Source: Candidatus Krumholzibacteriia bacterium (GTDB lineage: Bacteria; Krumholzibacteriota; Krumholzibacteriia; G020349025). From it: a stretch of DNA of 64,000 nt. The stretch is from positions 1 through 64,000 of the forward strand of contig DASRJW010000010.1 of assembly GCA_035649275.1 (NCBI GenBank), written 5' to 3'. This document shows, in pieces, positions 26,903 through 36,245 of the stretch (positions are counted from its first letter, which is position 1; each line of letters opens with the position of its first letter). A program made the position numbers and the translations under genes. The notes beneath the pieces are model-generated. The model searched no databases. It saw nothing but the letters and a program-made list of their open reading frames with translations, and was not told the DNA's origin.

Positions 26903-27808
26903 TCACCGTTCGAAGTGAACGTGGACCCCCTCGGGGGGATCCACCCGGTAGCCGCGGCGCTCCAGGAGCTCGATCATCCCCGGGGGTTCGGGGTACACCT
27001 TGCGCCCATCCACGAGACGCCAGCGCCCGAGCATGCCGGGATGGCCGCACAGGAACACGTGACAGCGCCGCGGGTCGAGGCGGATTCCCGTGCGTTCCTC
27101 CAGCGCACCGCTCGCGAGCAGCGCTTGCAGGCGGCCGCCGCCGACACCCGGCTCCCGCGTCGGCACCCCAAGCCACCGATAGGGCGGGAAGCGGCGCATG
27201 AGGCGCTCGTGAGTCTCGCCGTAGCCGAGGTCCGCCCGGCGACGCGCCGTGACCACGGCGGCGATGCGCCCCCGGTGGCCGCGACGCAGGAGCTCCCACA
27301 CCATGCGCTGGTGCGGCGCCTCCCCCGTGCCGGTGGCGAGGAAGAGCACGTCGTCCTCGGCGCGCACCGTCGACAGGGTGTAGTTGCCGCGCGGCTCGGG
27401 CCCCACCCAGGCGCGCATCCCGGGCTCGAGAAGGGCGAAGCGCGCCGCCAGCGCCGCGCCGCTCTCGTCCGTGGCCCGCTCACGGTCGAAGCCGATGTAC
27501 AACTCGTACCAATCGTGCTCCTCCGGCGTCAGCAGCCGTTCCGCATCTTCCGCCATGATGGCGCAGGAGAGCGAGTAGGTGCGCTGTAGCATGGACTCCG
27601 GGTTCGCCAGCGACTCCGCCGGACAGTCAGGAAGGCGCGGTTCCCACAGTCCGAGCCCGGCCTGCAACCACTGGCCGGCCTCGTACGCCGGCAGCGGCGC
27701 GTCCGGACGCAAGCGCAGCACGAAGAGCTCTGCGTGCACGCGGCGCCGGCCGATGACGGTGGCGTTGTAATGTTCTTGCCGCAGCGCCGCGACCTTCGCC
27801 GCCTCCAT
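26903..27808 (-). CDS. ferredoxin--NADP+ reductase-like flavoprotein
   Basis: A 301-residue FAD/NAD(P)-binding reductase. The FAD motif R-T-Y-S-L-S is at about 90-95, the NADP pyrophosphate loop G-T-G-E-A-P at about 155-160 and the C-G-H-P-G-M motif near the C-terminus. These fit the bacterial Fpr type that shuttles electrons between NADPH and ferredoxin or flavodoxin. An insertion (P-D-C-P-A-E-S-L) between the FAD strands is slightly longer than usual. It lies 15 nt upstream of the gamma-glutamyltransferase stop side, in the same direction as that gene. Confidence 0.85.
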   Translation of the reverse strand: MEAAKVAALRQEHYNATVIGRRRVHAELFVLRLRPDAPLPAYEAGQWLQAGLGLWEPRLPDCPAESLANPESMLQRTYSLSCAIMAEDAERLLTPEEHDWYELYIGFDRERATDESGAALAARFALLEPGMRAWVGPEPRGNYTLSTVRAEDDVLFLATGTGEAPHQRMVWELLRRGHRGRIAAVVTARRRADLGYGETHERLMRRFPPYRWLGVPTREPGVGGGRLQALLASGALEERTGIRLDPRRCHVFLCGHPGMLGRWRLVDGRKVYPEPPGMIELLERRGYRVDPPEGVHVHFER

Positions 27809-27823
27809 CGACCGTCGTTTCTC

Positions 27824-29521
27824 CTAATAGCCGAGGGCGACGCCGTCTTTGCGCGATTCCGTGCCGCCGAGGAGCACGCCCCGCTCGTGGTCGATCCAGA
27901 TGCCCTGGTAGCCCCCGAAGCCGCCCACGTTCTGCACCACCCGATGCCCCTTCAGCACCAGATCGCGCACCACTTCCGGGGGCACGCCCGACTCGAGGTG
28001 CAAGATGCCGCCATCGTCCATCTGCTCCCCCGTGGGTTCGCTGGAGCCCGTATGGTAGAAGCGGGCCGCGTCGCCGGCCTCCTGCACGTCCATACCGAAG
28101 TCGATGATGTTGCACAGCACCTGCACGTGTCCCTGCGGCTGCATGTCGCCGCCCATGACCCCGAAACTGAACACCGGCTTGCCATCCTTGGTCACGAAGG
28201 CCGGGACGATGGTGTGGAACGGCCGCTTCTTCGGCGCATAGGCGTTCGGATGCTCCGGGTCCAGGCTGAAGAGATTGCCGCGATTCTGCAGGCAGAAGCC
28301 CGAGCCGGGTGGGACGACGCCCGAACCGAAGCCCGAGTAGTTGCTCTGAATGAGGGAGACCGCGTTACGTTCGGCGTCCACCACCGTGAGGTAGGTGGTG
28401 TCCCCGGTGCGGAGCGGCAGATCTCCCGCCGGAATGCTTCGTTTCGCCCGCTGCGGGTCGTAAAGTGCCAGGCGTTCCCGGGCATAAACGCGGGAGAGGA
28501 GGCGCTCGAGCGGCAGGGCCGCGAACTCCGGGTCGGCGTAGTAGCGGGCGCGATCCTCGAAAACGATCTTCTTCACCTCCACCATCAGGTGCAGCGCCTC
28601 CGTGCTGTTGTGCCCCATGGCGGCGAGATCGTAGGCCTCGAGCATGTTCAGCATCTGCAGCGCCGCGATGCCTTGGGTGTTCGGCGGCAGCTCCCAGACC
28701 TGGTAGCCCCGGTAGGTGGTGGAGAGCGGTTCCACCCAGGTGGAGGTGTGCGCTTCCATGTCCTCCTTGGTCAAAGCGCCGCCGGCGCGCTGCACCGCGG
28801 CGACGATGCTTTGCGCCAGGTCGCCGCGGTAGAAAGCATCCCGCCCGCCCTTGGCGATGCGGTCGTAGGTGGCGGCGAGATTGGGATTGCGGAAGACGTC
28901 GCCGGCGCGGGGCGCCTTGCCGCCGGGGCAGTAGGTGGCGAGGAACTCGGGATACTCGGCGAAGCGCTGCGGCGCCCGACTCCAGTAGTAGGCGATCACC
29001 GGCGGCACCGGGCAACCCTCGCGGGCATAACGGCTGGCCGGTTCCAGCAGCTTGCGCATGGAAAGCTTGCCGAAGCGCGCCTGCAAGGTGAACCAGGCAT
29101 CCACCGCGCCCGGCACCGTGACCGGCACCCCGCCCATCTGGGGCATGCGCTCGCCGTTGCGACGCAGATCCTCCAGAGGCAGACGGCTGCCGGCGCGGCC
29201 GCTGCCATTCAGTCCGTAGAGGCGCTGGGTTTTCGCGTCCCAGACGATGGCGAAGAGATCGCCGCCGACGCCGCAGGAGGTGGGCTCCATGAAGCCGAGC
29301 GCGGCATTGACCGCGATGGCTGCATCCACCGCGCTGCCGCCGGCCTCGAGGATCTCGACGCCGATGCGGCTCGCCAGCGGGTGCTCGCTCGCCACCATCC
29401 CGTGCGTGGCGATGGTGGGAGAGCGCATGGTGAAGTCGCGGCCGAGCGGCCGGTCGGCGGCGTCGCTGGCGTGGGCGAGCGCGAGAAGGAGGCACAGCGT
29501 CGTGGGAACCGCGATCCGCAT
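27824..29521 (-). CDS. ggt: gamma-glutamyltransferase
   Basis: A 565-residue secreted enzyme that cleaves or transfers the gamma-glutamyl group of glutathione and related compounds in the periplasm. There is a signal peptide (residues 1-22). The proenzyme autocleavage site and nucleophile is T375 in T-G-D-T-T-Y-L-T-V-V-D, giving a large and a small subunit. Conserved G-V-G-G-D and late G-G-x-x-x-P regions are present. The ATG at 29521 gives the signal peptide; the open frame extends to 29746 without signal-like sequence. Confidence 0.93.
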   Translation of the reverse strand: MRIAVPTTLCLLLALAHASDAADRPLGRDFTMRSPTIATHGMVASEHPLASRIGVEILEAGGSAVDAAIAVNAALGFMEPTSCGVGGDLFAIVWDAKTQRLYGLNGSGRAGSRLPLEDLRRNGERMPQMGGVPVTVPGAVDAWFTLQARFGKLSMRKLLEPASRYAREGCPVPPVIAYYWSRAPQRFAEYPEFLATYCPGGKAPRAGDVFRNPNLAATYDRIAKGGRDAFYRGDLAQSIVAAVQRAGGALTKEDMEAHTSTWVEPLSTTYRGYQVWELPPNTQGIAALQMLNMLEAYDLAAMGHNSTEALHLMVEVKKIVFEDRARYYADPEFAALPLERLLSRVYARERLALYDPQRAKRSIPAGDLPLRTGDTTYLTVVDAERNAVSLIQSNYSGFGSGVVPPGSGFCLQNRGNLFSLDPEHPNAYAPKKRPFHTIVPAFVTKDGKPVFSFGVMGGDMQPQGHVQVLCNIIDFGMDVQEAGDAARFYHTGSSEPTGEQMDDGGILHLESGVPPEVVRDLVLKGHRVVQNVGGFGGYQGIWIDHERGVLLGGTESRKDGVALGY

Positions 29522-29681
29522 GGAACACCTGCCCCGTGTGTGACCCGGTGGACGCATCCTATCACATGGTGACGCCGCAAGGATCAGCGTAGAATGCGTG
29601 GCGCGGGCTGATCGCGAGCCACGGCGCGAGGCTCGCTCGCGGCGGGCAGCCGCCGCTGCGCCGCGGCAACGGAGGCGTTCC

Positions 29682-30371
29682 ATGGTCCTGCCGCTGCGCG
29701 ACATCCAGGCGCGGCGCCACTTCCCCGTGGTCACGGTGATGCTCATCGCCGTGAACGTGCTGGTCTTCCTCTACGAAATGCAGCTCGGCCCGCGGCTCGA
29801 GGGCTGGCTCATGAGCACTGCCTTCGTTCCGCACCAGTACTTCGCCCCTGGGAACTGGGTGGGGGATGGACGTTCCGTCCTCGTCTCCATGTTCCTGCAT
29901 GGCGGCTGGGGACACCTGCTGGGCAACATGCTCTACCTGTGGATCTTCGGGGACAATGTCGAGGATCGTCTGGGCCGCCTGGGTTACTTGGCCTTCTATC
30001 TCTTTTGCGGCTGGTTCGCGACGATTTCGCACGCCTTCACGAATCGCGCCTCGATCGTGCCTTCCATCGGTGCGAGCGGCGCCATCGCCGGGGTCCTCGG
30101 CGCCTACCTCGTCATGTTCCCCAAGGCCCGCGTCCTGACCCTGATCCCGCTCGGCATCTTCATCCGTGTCGCGGAGCTGCCGGCGCTGATCGTGCTGGGC
30201 ATGTGGTTCGTGCTGCAGGTCTTCAGCGGCACCTTGAGCCTCGGGCTCGGGGAAGGCGCCGGCGCCGGCGTCGCCTGGTGGGCGCACATCGGCGGCTTCG
30301 TGGCGGGAATGGTGCTCGGGTGGATCTTCAGGGGCCGCGGGCAGCGCTCCCGCGCCTTCCGGGAGGAATGA
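29682..30371 (+). CDS. rhomboid family intramembrane serine protease
   Basis: A 229-residue polytopic protease that cleaves membrane substrates within the bilayer. The catalytic Ser132 is in S-I-G-A-S-G-A-I-A-G and the catalytic His202 in W-A-H-I-G-G-F-V-A-G, with the H-G-G-W-G-H-L-x-x-N-M motif (73-83) of the L1 region. About six to seven transmembrane helices are visible. The start is the ATG at 29682, with GGAGG 8 nt before. Its stop overlaps the start of the next gene (ATGA), so the two are translationally coupled. Confidence 0.93.
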   Translation: MVLPLRDIQARRHFPVVTVMLIAVNVLVFLYEMQLGPRLEGWLMSTAFVPHQYFAPGNWVGDGRSVLVSMFLHGGWGHLLGNMLYLWIFGDNVEDRLGRLGYLAFYLFCGWFATISHAFTNRASIVPSIGASGAIAGVLGAYLVMFPKARVLTLIPLGIFIRVAELPALIVLGMWFVLQVFSGTLSLGLGEGAGAGVAWWAHIGGFVAGMVLGWIFRGRGQRSRAFREE

Positions 30372-31276
30372 TGGCGGGCGCGATGCCGCGGTCAGCAACT
30401 CTCGGGAGCGCCGGCTCGATGCTTCTTCTCGCCACCGCCTTCCTGGTGCCCGGGAGCGTCGCGGCGCCGTACGTCATTCCGTACAAGACACTGCAGTCCC
30501 TCACCGTCGAGCTGCACAGCCTGCGGGACACCGTCACCCTCTACGCCGGCAATCCGCAACAGCTCCTGGAGCTGACGACGCATCCGGAAGACGTCTTCCC
30601 CCGAGTGGAGCTCAGTCCCGGCCAGCGCGCGACCCTCAGCATCCGCGACCAGGTGCTTCTCGACCTGCCCGCGACACCGGATTCCAGCTTCGCCGACGAA
30701 GAACCGCTGCCCGCCGCCACCACCGGGGAGATGCCCGAAGCGCATCGCTGGCAGCTGCTGCTCTCGCCGCCAGCACCGACGAAGTACCTCCTGCGCTGCG
30801 AACGCGGTGCGGGGAGCTTCGATTTCAGCGATCTCCCCACCCAGGAGGTGCTCCTGATCGGCGTCGATGCGGCGTTGAAGATGGAATTCCACCGCCGCAA
30901 CCTGGTGCCCCTGGAGCGCTGCCAGCTCGTGGCCGACGGCGGCAGCCTCGAGGTGCGCGAGCTCCTCAATGGTCTACCCAAGGTGGTCTCGGTGCAGTGC
31001 CCCCTCGCGGAGGTGGACTTCGATGTCACCGGCAAACCCTTCGACGGCCTGCTGGAGGTTTTCTTCGAAGGCGTCGCGTCGCGGCTGCACTTGCGGCTGT
31101 CGCCGAAAATCGGTGTGCAGGTGACGGTTCCCGCTGCAGTCCGAAAGAACTTCGCCGGCGACCGCCTCGTGGAGCGAGACGGAGTCCTGGTCACCAAGGA
31201 CTACGAGGAAAACCGCTGCAAGCTCAGGCTCTTCCTCGCCGACGCACCGCGTTCGCTGGAAGTCGAATGGGAATGA
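30368..31276 (+). CDS. secreted protein of unknown function, coupled to rhomboid
   Basis: A 302-residue protein with a signal peptide (about 1-32, cleavage near S-V-A-A-P). The rest is beta-strand-rich with no transmembrane segment and no family I recognise; repeated patterns such as L-E-V-R-E-L-L-N-G and V-D-F-D-V-T-G-K suggest a beta-helix or toastrack-like adhesin fold. The start overlaps the rhomboid stop by 4 nt, with GGGAGG just before it, so it may be a rhomboid substrate or partner. That link is inference from position alone. Confidence 0.75.
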   Translation: MMAGAMPRSATLGSAGSMLLLATAFLVPGSVAAPYVIPYKTLQSLTVELHSLRDTVTLYAGNPQQLLELTTHPEDVFPRVELSPGQRATLSIRDQVLLDLPATPDSSFADEEPLPAATTGEMPEAHRWQLLLSPPAPTKYLLRCERGAGSFDFSDLPTQEVLLIGVDAALKMEFHRRNLVPLERCQLVADGGSLEVRELLNGLPKVVSVQCPLAEVDFDVTGKPFDGLLEVFFEGVASRLHLRLSPKIGVQVTVPAAVRKNFAGDRLVERDGVLVTKDYEENRCKLRLFLADAPRSLEVEWE

Positions 31277-31368
31277 GCCTGGCTTCCTGAGCCCGCGACC
31301 ACGAGCGCCCCGGGCATGGGTGAGCTCCCTCCGGCCGGCCGTGCACACGCTGCTTCGGGCGCGCACCC

Positions 31369-32373
31369 TCAGCGGCTCAAGGTGAGCCGTTGCACCTGCC
31401 GTTCGCCACCGCGTTCGAGGACGAGGAAGTAGTGGCCCGAGGGCAGCGGGCGGCCGGTGCGATCGCGCCCGTCCCAAGCGAGGAAGTGGCGTCCCGGACC
31501 GGGCTCGGTGGCGAACGTACGCAGGCTCCTGCCCCGCGCGTCGAGGAGATGCAAGGCCACGTTCCCCGGGCCAGGCAAGTCGTAGGCGATCGTCGTCGAA
31601 AACCGGAAGGGGTTCGGGCGCCCCGGGTGGAGGCGGAAGACGAGAGCGTCGCCTGCCGTGTCCGTGGCAGGTTGGAGGTAGAGAAGCAGCCGCGGGTGCA
31701 CGGCGGGATCCGGGTGATCTTTGCTGTCGAAGCGCTTGGCGGTCTCGCCACCGCTCTCGTCGCCGTGGACGAGCCAACCGAAGTTGCTCGCCGGCGTATC
31801 CACCCATTGCTGCACATCGGCGCGCAACGCCGGGGAGGACCAGGTGAAGAAGCCGGTGCTGCCGATGCCGAGGCTCGCACTCGCCGTCGGCACGAAGTCG
31901 CCGCCTGCATTCGTCCACAATGTGGTGTCGAAGAAACGATGGATCCAGGTGGCATCCCCCGGTGTGCTGGCCGTCCCTCCTCCCTCTTCCATCGGAGCGT
32001 CCGAGGTGCCTTCCCCCCAGTCGGCCAGCAGGCGGTGCAAGCCGACCTGATGCGTTCCCGGTTGGGCGCGGGACATGGAGAGGACGACGGCGACGCTGTC
32101 TACCGCCGTCCCCGGCGGGATGGAGGAAAGATCGAAGGCCAGGACTCCCCGGCGCCTGGCGCCGGCGAGCGTCCTGCCGGCGAAGAAGAACTGGCCGGCG
32201 CCGTTGCTGATGCTTCCCGTCGGGCTCTCGTACAAGGTGTTGTCACGCTTCGGTTCCAGGACGAGGGTCAAGGCGGTGCCCTGGATCGGAAGGACGGAGG
32301 CGGCGAGGAACCCTAGAATGAGAAGACGCTGCAATCTCGAGATGCAAGGCATGATCGGTCCGTTCGCTGCCAT
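31369..32373 (-). CDS. secreted DNRLRE-type protein with FlgD-like C-terminal tail
   Basis: A 334-residue secreted protein. A signal peptide precedes a DNRLRE-like jelly-roll region (residues 35-240: D-N-T-L-Y-E-S ... G-V-L-A-F-D-L-S-S-I-P). The last 85 residues match the FlgD Ig-like/type IX-like tail: R-P-N-P-F, then Y-D-L-P, W-D-G-R-D and G-H-Y-F-L-V-L-E. Such tails are common in secreted proteins of FCB-group and related candidate phyla and may direct sorting or surface display. The ATG at 32352 is an alternative start. Confidence 0.78.
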   Translation of the reverse strand: MAANGPIMPCISRLQRLLILGFLAASVLPIQGTALTLVLEPKRDNTLYESPTGSISNGAGQFFFAGRTLAGARRRGVLAFDLSSIPPGTAVDSVAVVLSMSRAQPGTHQVGLHRLLADWGEGTSDAPMEEGGGTASTPGDATWIHRFFDTTLWTNAGGDFVPTASASLGIGSTGFFTWSSPALRADVQQWVDTPASNFGWLVHGDESGGETAKRFDSKDHPDPAVHPRLLLYLQPATDTAGDALVFRLHPGRPNPFRFSTTIAYDLPGPGNVALHLLDARGRSLRTFATEPGPGRHFLAWDGRDRTGRPLPSGHYFLVLERGGERQVQRLTLSR

Positions 32374-32415
32374 GGCCCAGAGCGCGCGTCGTGCTCGTGA
32401 TCGGCGCCTACGGTT

Positions 32416-34227
32416 TCACTGCCCCGAACCGGCGTAATGTTCGAGAACGATGTCGCGCAAGGTGGAGAGCGTCACCGCGCCGTGACGCAGCACGACATCG
32501 TGGAACTCTCGCAGGTCGAAGGCCGCGCCGCGCCTCTTCTTGGCCTCCTCGCGCAGCGACAGGATCTCCGCCTGGCCCATCTTGTAGGCCAGCGCCTGAC
32601 CGGGCCAGGTGATGTACCGGTCCACCTCGTTTTCGATGTTGTTCTCCGCCAGCGCCGAGTTGGCCACCATGTAGTCGATCGCTTGCTGCCGGGTCCAGCC
32701 GTAGGCGTGCATGCCCGTGTCCACCACCAGCCGACAGGCCCGCCAGGCTTCGAAGCTCAGCTTGCCCATCCGGTCGAGATCGCTGCTGTACAGACCCAGC
32801 TCGTCGCAGAGCTGCTCCGTGTACAGGCCCCAACCCTCGACGAAGGCCGTCGATCCCATGTGCTTGCGGAACTCCGGCACTCCCTTCAATTCCTGGGCGA
32901 TGGCGATCTGCAGGTGGTGCCCGGGGACGGACTCGTGGAAGGCGAGCGCTTCGGCCTCGTAGCGCGGGCGCGTTTCCGGGGCCGACGTATTGATGTAGTA
33001 CTGGCCCGGCCGTGAGCCGTCCATCGCCGGCTGCCGATAGTAGGCGATGGTGGAGTGTTTCTCCTCGTGCGCCTCCATGCGCACCACCTCGCAGCGCGCC
33101 TGCGGCAGGATACCGAAGTACCGGGGCACCGCCGCCTGGGCCCGCGCCAGAGTGTCGCGCGCCTTCGCCTCCACTTCGTCACGGGTGGCGAAGTGCAGCT
33201 TCGCGTCGCGGCGCAGGCGCGTCAGGATCTCGGCTTGATCGGAGGTGTCGAAGACGCGCTGGCCCAGGACGCGCATCTCCGCCATGATCCGCTCCACTTC
33301 GGAACGGCCGAAATTGTGGATCTCATCCGGCTTGAGGGCGAGGGAGGTGTGCTTGCGCACCATCGCCCGGTAGCAGTCCTCGCCGCCCGGAAGGTTCTTG
33401 AGCCCCACTTGCCCCGCCGGGCGGGCGCGCGGCAGAACCTCGGCGCGGAGGAAATCGCGATAGCGCCGGAACGCCGGCCGCACCACGTCGCGCACCGCGG
33501 CCTGGAGGCTGTCGGCGAAGCCGCGCTGCGCTGCCGCCGGCCAGCCGCTGTGCGCGGTGGCGAGGGGCGAGAGCAGCGCCCAGCTCTGCAGATCCTTGGC
33601 CTCGACCTCGTCGAGCTGATCCAGGACGCGCTCCACCTGCTGCCGCGTCGCCACCCTGCCCTGGGCGAGGCCGGTTCTCAGGTTGGCGACGTGCGCATCC
33701 ATGAAGGGACCCATGGCGCGCCAGCGTTGCACCATCGCCCGGCCCTGCGCCGGCGTCGAGATGCTCTGCATGGCCGGGAGGTTCTGGAAAGCGACCTGGG
33801 GCCCGTCCAGCGGATCCACCACCCAGTCCTGGAAATCGCACTCCAGTGTCGCCAGCTTGCCTTCGATGACCTCGAGCAGCATCGAGGCGGTGACGCGCTG
33901 CTCCGGGTCCAGAAGGCCCAGATCGAGACCCACCACGGCCTCGCGCATCTGCTGGAGCTCTGCAGTCACCCGCGCCCGGCCCTCGGGGGTGACGTCGGGG
34001 AGGAGATGATCGAAGCGCCGGTCGCCGAGAGCCGTCGCCTCCAGCGGCTCCGACCGCAGGTGCGCCTCCCAGAAGGCGGTGGCCAATCGATCCAAGGTAC
34101 CTCCCGGCGTTTCGGCAGCAGCGTTGGCTTGGGACAGGGAGAGAACGGGGGCGCTGTCGCTCCCGGTCGCAGCGAGGATCGCGGCGGCGACAGCCGCCAC
34201 CCGGTGCGGCGAAGCGCCGCGTCTCAT
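32416..34227 (-). CDS. DUF885 family secreted putative metallopeptidase
   Basis: A 603-residue protein with a signal peptide (about 1-38). The DUF885 family marker H-E-S-V-P-G-H-H, an HExxPGHH motif, is near residue 420 and probably binds zinc; W-A-E-G-W-G-L-Y-type residues (E-G-W-G-L-Y-T-E) follow, and the C-terminus ends with a long helical part. The family is described as a putative peptidase. The start overlaps the stop of the metallo-beta-lactamase gene upstream (ATGA), so the pair is coupled. Confidence 0.88.
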   Translation of the reverse strand: MRRGASPHRVAAVAAAILAATGSDSAPVLSLSQANAAAETPGGTLDRLATAFWEAHLRSEPLEATALGDRRFDHLLPDVTPEGRARVTAELQQMREAVVGLDLGLLDPEQRVTASMLLEVIEGKLATLECDFQDWVVDPLDGPQVAFQNLPAMQSISTPAQGRAMVQRWRAMGPFMDAHVANLRTGLAQGRVATRQQVERVLDQLDEVEAKDLQSWALLSPLATAHSGWPAAAQRGFADSLQAAVRDVVRPAFRRYRDFLRAEVLPRARPAGQVGLKNLPGGEDCYRAMVRKHTSLALKPDEIHNFGRSEVERIMAEMRVLGQRVFDTSDQAEILTRLRRDAKLHFATRDEVEAKARDTLARAQAAVPRYFGILPQARCEVVRMEAHEEKHSTIAYYRQPAMDGSRPGQYYINTSAPETRPRYEAEALAFHESVPGHHLQIAIAQELKGVPEFRKHMGSTAFVEGWGLYTEQLCDELGLYSSDLDRMGKLSFEAWRACRLVVDTGMHAYGWTRQQAIDYMVANSALAENNIENEVDRYITWPGQALAYKMGQAEILSLREEAKKRRGAAFDLREFHDVVLRHGAVTLSTLRDIVLEHYAGSGQ

Positions 34228-35627
34228 GGAAGCACCTCCGAGGCGGGCGCCGTGGCGCCGAAGAGAGCCTGCAGATCCGGATCGTCGTGGATGCAGGGTG
34301 CTGCCGGCTTCAGCGGCACCGATTGCGTGGCCCGTTCGAGGCGCACCTCGTAGCTCACGCCGTCGGTGACGAAGCTGACGTTGTACTGTACGCCGCTGCT
34401 CCGGGAGCGCCCGAGGCTCGGTGCCTCGTCGATGACGTAGACGTCGGCGCCCAAAGCCTGCAGGCCACTGCTCGTGCGCGCGAGGGCGTCCGCCAGGTTG
34501 CCGCTCCAGACCAGCTGCGTATTCGGGATGAAGCCGACGCGGGGCTTGAGTACCGCGAGCCAGCCGGGCGTGGAGGCGTCGGGCAGTCCGTGATGATGCG
34601 CCTTGTAGTACTCCACCTCGAGGGTCGCGAGCGGGAAGGCCTGCTGCATGCTCGCCTCGGCGGCGGCCTCGGCGTCGCCGCCGATGATGAAGTCGACCTC
34701 GCCGTAGCTCCACTTGAGAACAATGGAATCGTTGTTGATGTCGTCGTTCTCCCGCGCCCGGTCCGGAACGTAACTGGGCAGCCTGCCGCTGGAGAGGACG
34801 GTGACCAGCACCCGCTCGTCCCACGCCAGCTCTGGTTGGGTCGCCGAGGTCTGGCCGCGGCTCAAGACGGCGCGGCGCACGCCCGCCTGCGCCAGCGTGG
34901 CCATGGCTTCACTGTAGGCATCGCGCGACCACGATTTCTCCGGCGAATCGAGGAAGACCGCGGGGCGCCGGGAGAGGATGCCGTCCCCGAAGTCGCCGAA
35001 GGCGCCCACCAACCCACCCAGGTGGTCGATGTGCACGTGGGTCGACAGCACCGCGTCCAGGGTGGTCACGCCGTGGCTGTCCAGATACTGCGCCACGGCG
35101 CCGGCAGCGCCGCGCTCGCCCGCATCGATGAGCACGCGCCGGCCGTTAGGGAGCGTGATCAGGTGACTGTCGCCGAAGCCGATGTGGATCATCGTCGCGG
35201 TGAGCAGCGCGGGGACGGGCAGGCTTCCCGGTTCGAAGGAACCGAGGTCCGAGTGCGACACCGGTCCCCCGGGAGCTTCGTCCACCGTCTGCAGGTAAAC
35301 GCGCCGTCCGGCTCTGAGATCGAGCAAGGGCACTTCGTGCTCCCGGAGCAACGCCCGGTCGCGCCGGCCTGCAGCCACTGGGTAGGCCACGTGGTCGAGG
35401 TCGGCGCTGGTGAAGCCGTAACGCACGCTCCCCCGCGACTCGATGTCGGTGCTCCAGCGGACGTGACCGTCCACGACGGTGACGTGGGCCGGCAACAGCG
35501 GCGCCGCCGGTTCGGGGTCGACGATGCTGTCCTTGCTCTCGCAGCCGATCAAGGCGATCAGCACGAGAGCGCCGAGGGTGCCGCGGCAAGAGCGCGTCCG
35601 TTTCGAGGTTGCAAGCGAGCGATTCAT
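34224..35627 (-). CDS. metallo-beta-lactamase fold lipoprotein (ComEC-like hydrolase)
   Basis: A 467-residue lipoprotein: signal with lipobox L-I-A-L-I-G-C, a short Ig-like segment (residues 50-130), then a metallo-beta-lactamase domain with S-T-H-V-H-I-D-H (HxHxDH) and a late Y-Y-K-A-H-H-H-G. The arrangement is like the hydrolase part of ComEC or secreted nucleases. The likely role is hydrolysis of phosphodiesters or another substrate at the cell surface. The start at 35627 gives the signal peptide; the frame is open to 35702. Confidence 0.85.
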   Translation of the reverse strand: MNRSLATSKRTRSCRGTLGALVLIALIGCESKDSIVDPEPAAPLLPAHVTVVDGHVRWSTDIESRGSVRYGFTSADLDHVAYPVAAGRRDRALLREHEVPLLDLRAGRRVYLQTVDEAPGGPVSHSDLGSFEPGSLPVPALLTATMIHIGFGDSHLITLPNGRRVLIDAGERGAAGAVAQYLDSHGVTTLDAVLSTHVHIDHLGGLVGAFGDFGDGILSRRPAVFLDSPEKSWSRDAYSEAMATLAQAGVRRAVLSRGQTSATQPELAWDERVLVTVLSSGRLPSYVPDRARENDDINNDSIVLKWSYGEVDFIIGGDAEAAAEASMQQAFPLATLEVEYYKAHHHGLPDASTPGWLAVLKPRVGFIPNTQLVWSGNLADALARTSSGLQALGADVYVIDEAPSLGRSRSSGVQYNVSFVTDGVSYEVRLERATQSVPLKPAAPCIHDDPDLQALFGATAPASEVLP

Positions 35628-35820
35628 GAGCCTTCCAGGGTAACCGATTTTTCCCGGTTCGCCGAGTTCTCGCGGGAGGGAGAGGGGACACCGCCCTTTC
35701 ACGCCGCGTGCCGGCAGGCTCCGGGCCGGCGACCCTCGTCGGGGGAGGAGTCGTCACGCAGGGACGCCACACGGCCTCCGCCGTCGACCCACCGAGCCGT
35801 ACCACCGAGCGCGTACTCTA

Positions 35821-35826
35821 TATAAT
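35821..35826 (+). promoter_or_regulatory. candidate -10 box of GroES-like gene
   Basis: A perfect TATAAT, within CTATATAATG, stands out in a GC-rich region about 50 nt before the GroES-like start. No good -35 hexamer is visible at 16-18 nt upstream, so it may depend on an activator or another sigma factor. Confidence 0.35.
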
Positions 35827-35876
35827 GTCGCCGGGCCCTACGCCGCCCCGTCCATGCCGGGATGCTTGGAGGTCGT

Positions 35877-36245
35877 GTGAAGAAGGAACTCATCGTCGTC
35901 GGCGATCGCGTCCTCGTCGAACCGGAAGCGGGCGAGGAGCGAACGCACGTGGGGCTGTACCTGCCGCAGACGGCGGTGGACTCCCGCGCCGTCCAGGGCG
36001 GGCGGGTCGTCGCCCTCGGGCCCGGTGTGCCGGTGGGGCCGCTCGAGACCGCGGACGACGAACCATGGAAACGCCTGCGACGGGAACCGCGCTACCTGCC
36101 CATGCAAGCCCGCGTCGGCGACTATGCCCTTTTCTTCCGCAAGGCCAGCGTGGACATCACGTTCGAGGGCAAGAACTACTTCGTCGTGCCCCACGACGCC
36201 ATCCTGGTCATCGTGCGCGAGACCCCCGACGGCGACTCCCCCTGA
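35877..36245 (+). CDS. GroES-like (Cpn10-fold) protein, divergent
   Basis: A 122-residue protein. V-G-D-R-V-L-V-E-P at the N-terminus and G-R-V-V-A-L-G-P-G, then V-G-D-Y-A-L-F, then N-Y-F-V-V-P-H-D-A-I-L-V-I-V at the C-terminus match the chaperonin-10 fold. It is longer than GroES (about 97 residues): a 25-residue insertion with D-D-E-P-W-K-R-L-R-R-E-P-R-Y lies in the middle, and the mobile-loop sequence differs. No groEL is adjacent. GTG at 35877 has GGAGGT upstream; an ATG at 35862 is the alternative start. Confidence 0.75.
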   Translation: MKKELIVVGDRVLVEPEAGEERTHVGLYLPQTAVDSRAVQGGRVVALGPGVPVGPLETADDEPWKRLRREPRYLPMQARVGDYALFFRKASVDITFEGKNYFVVPHDAILVIVRETPDGDSP

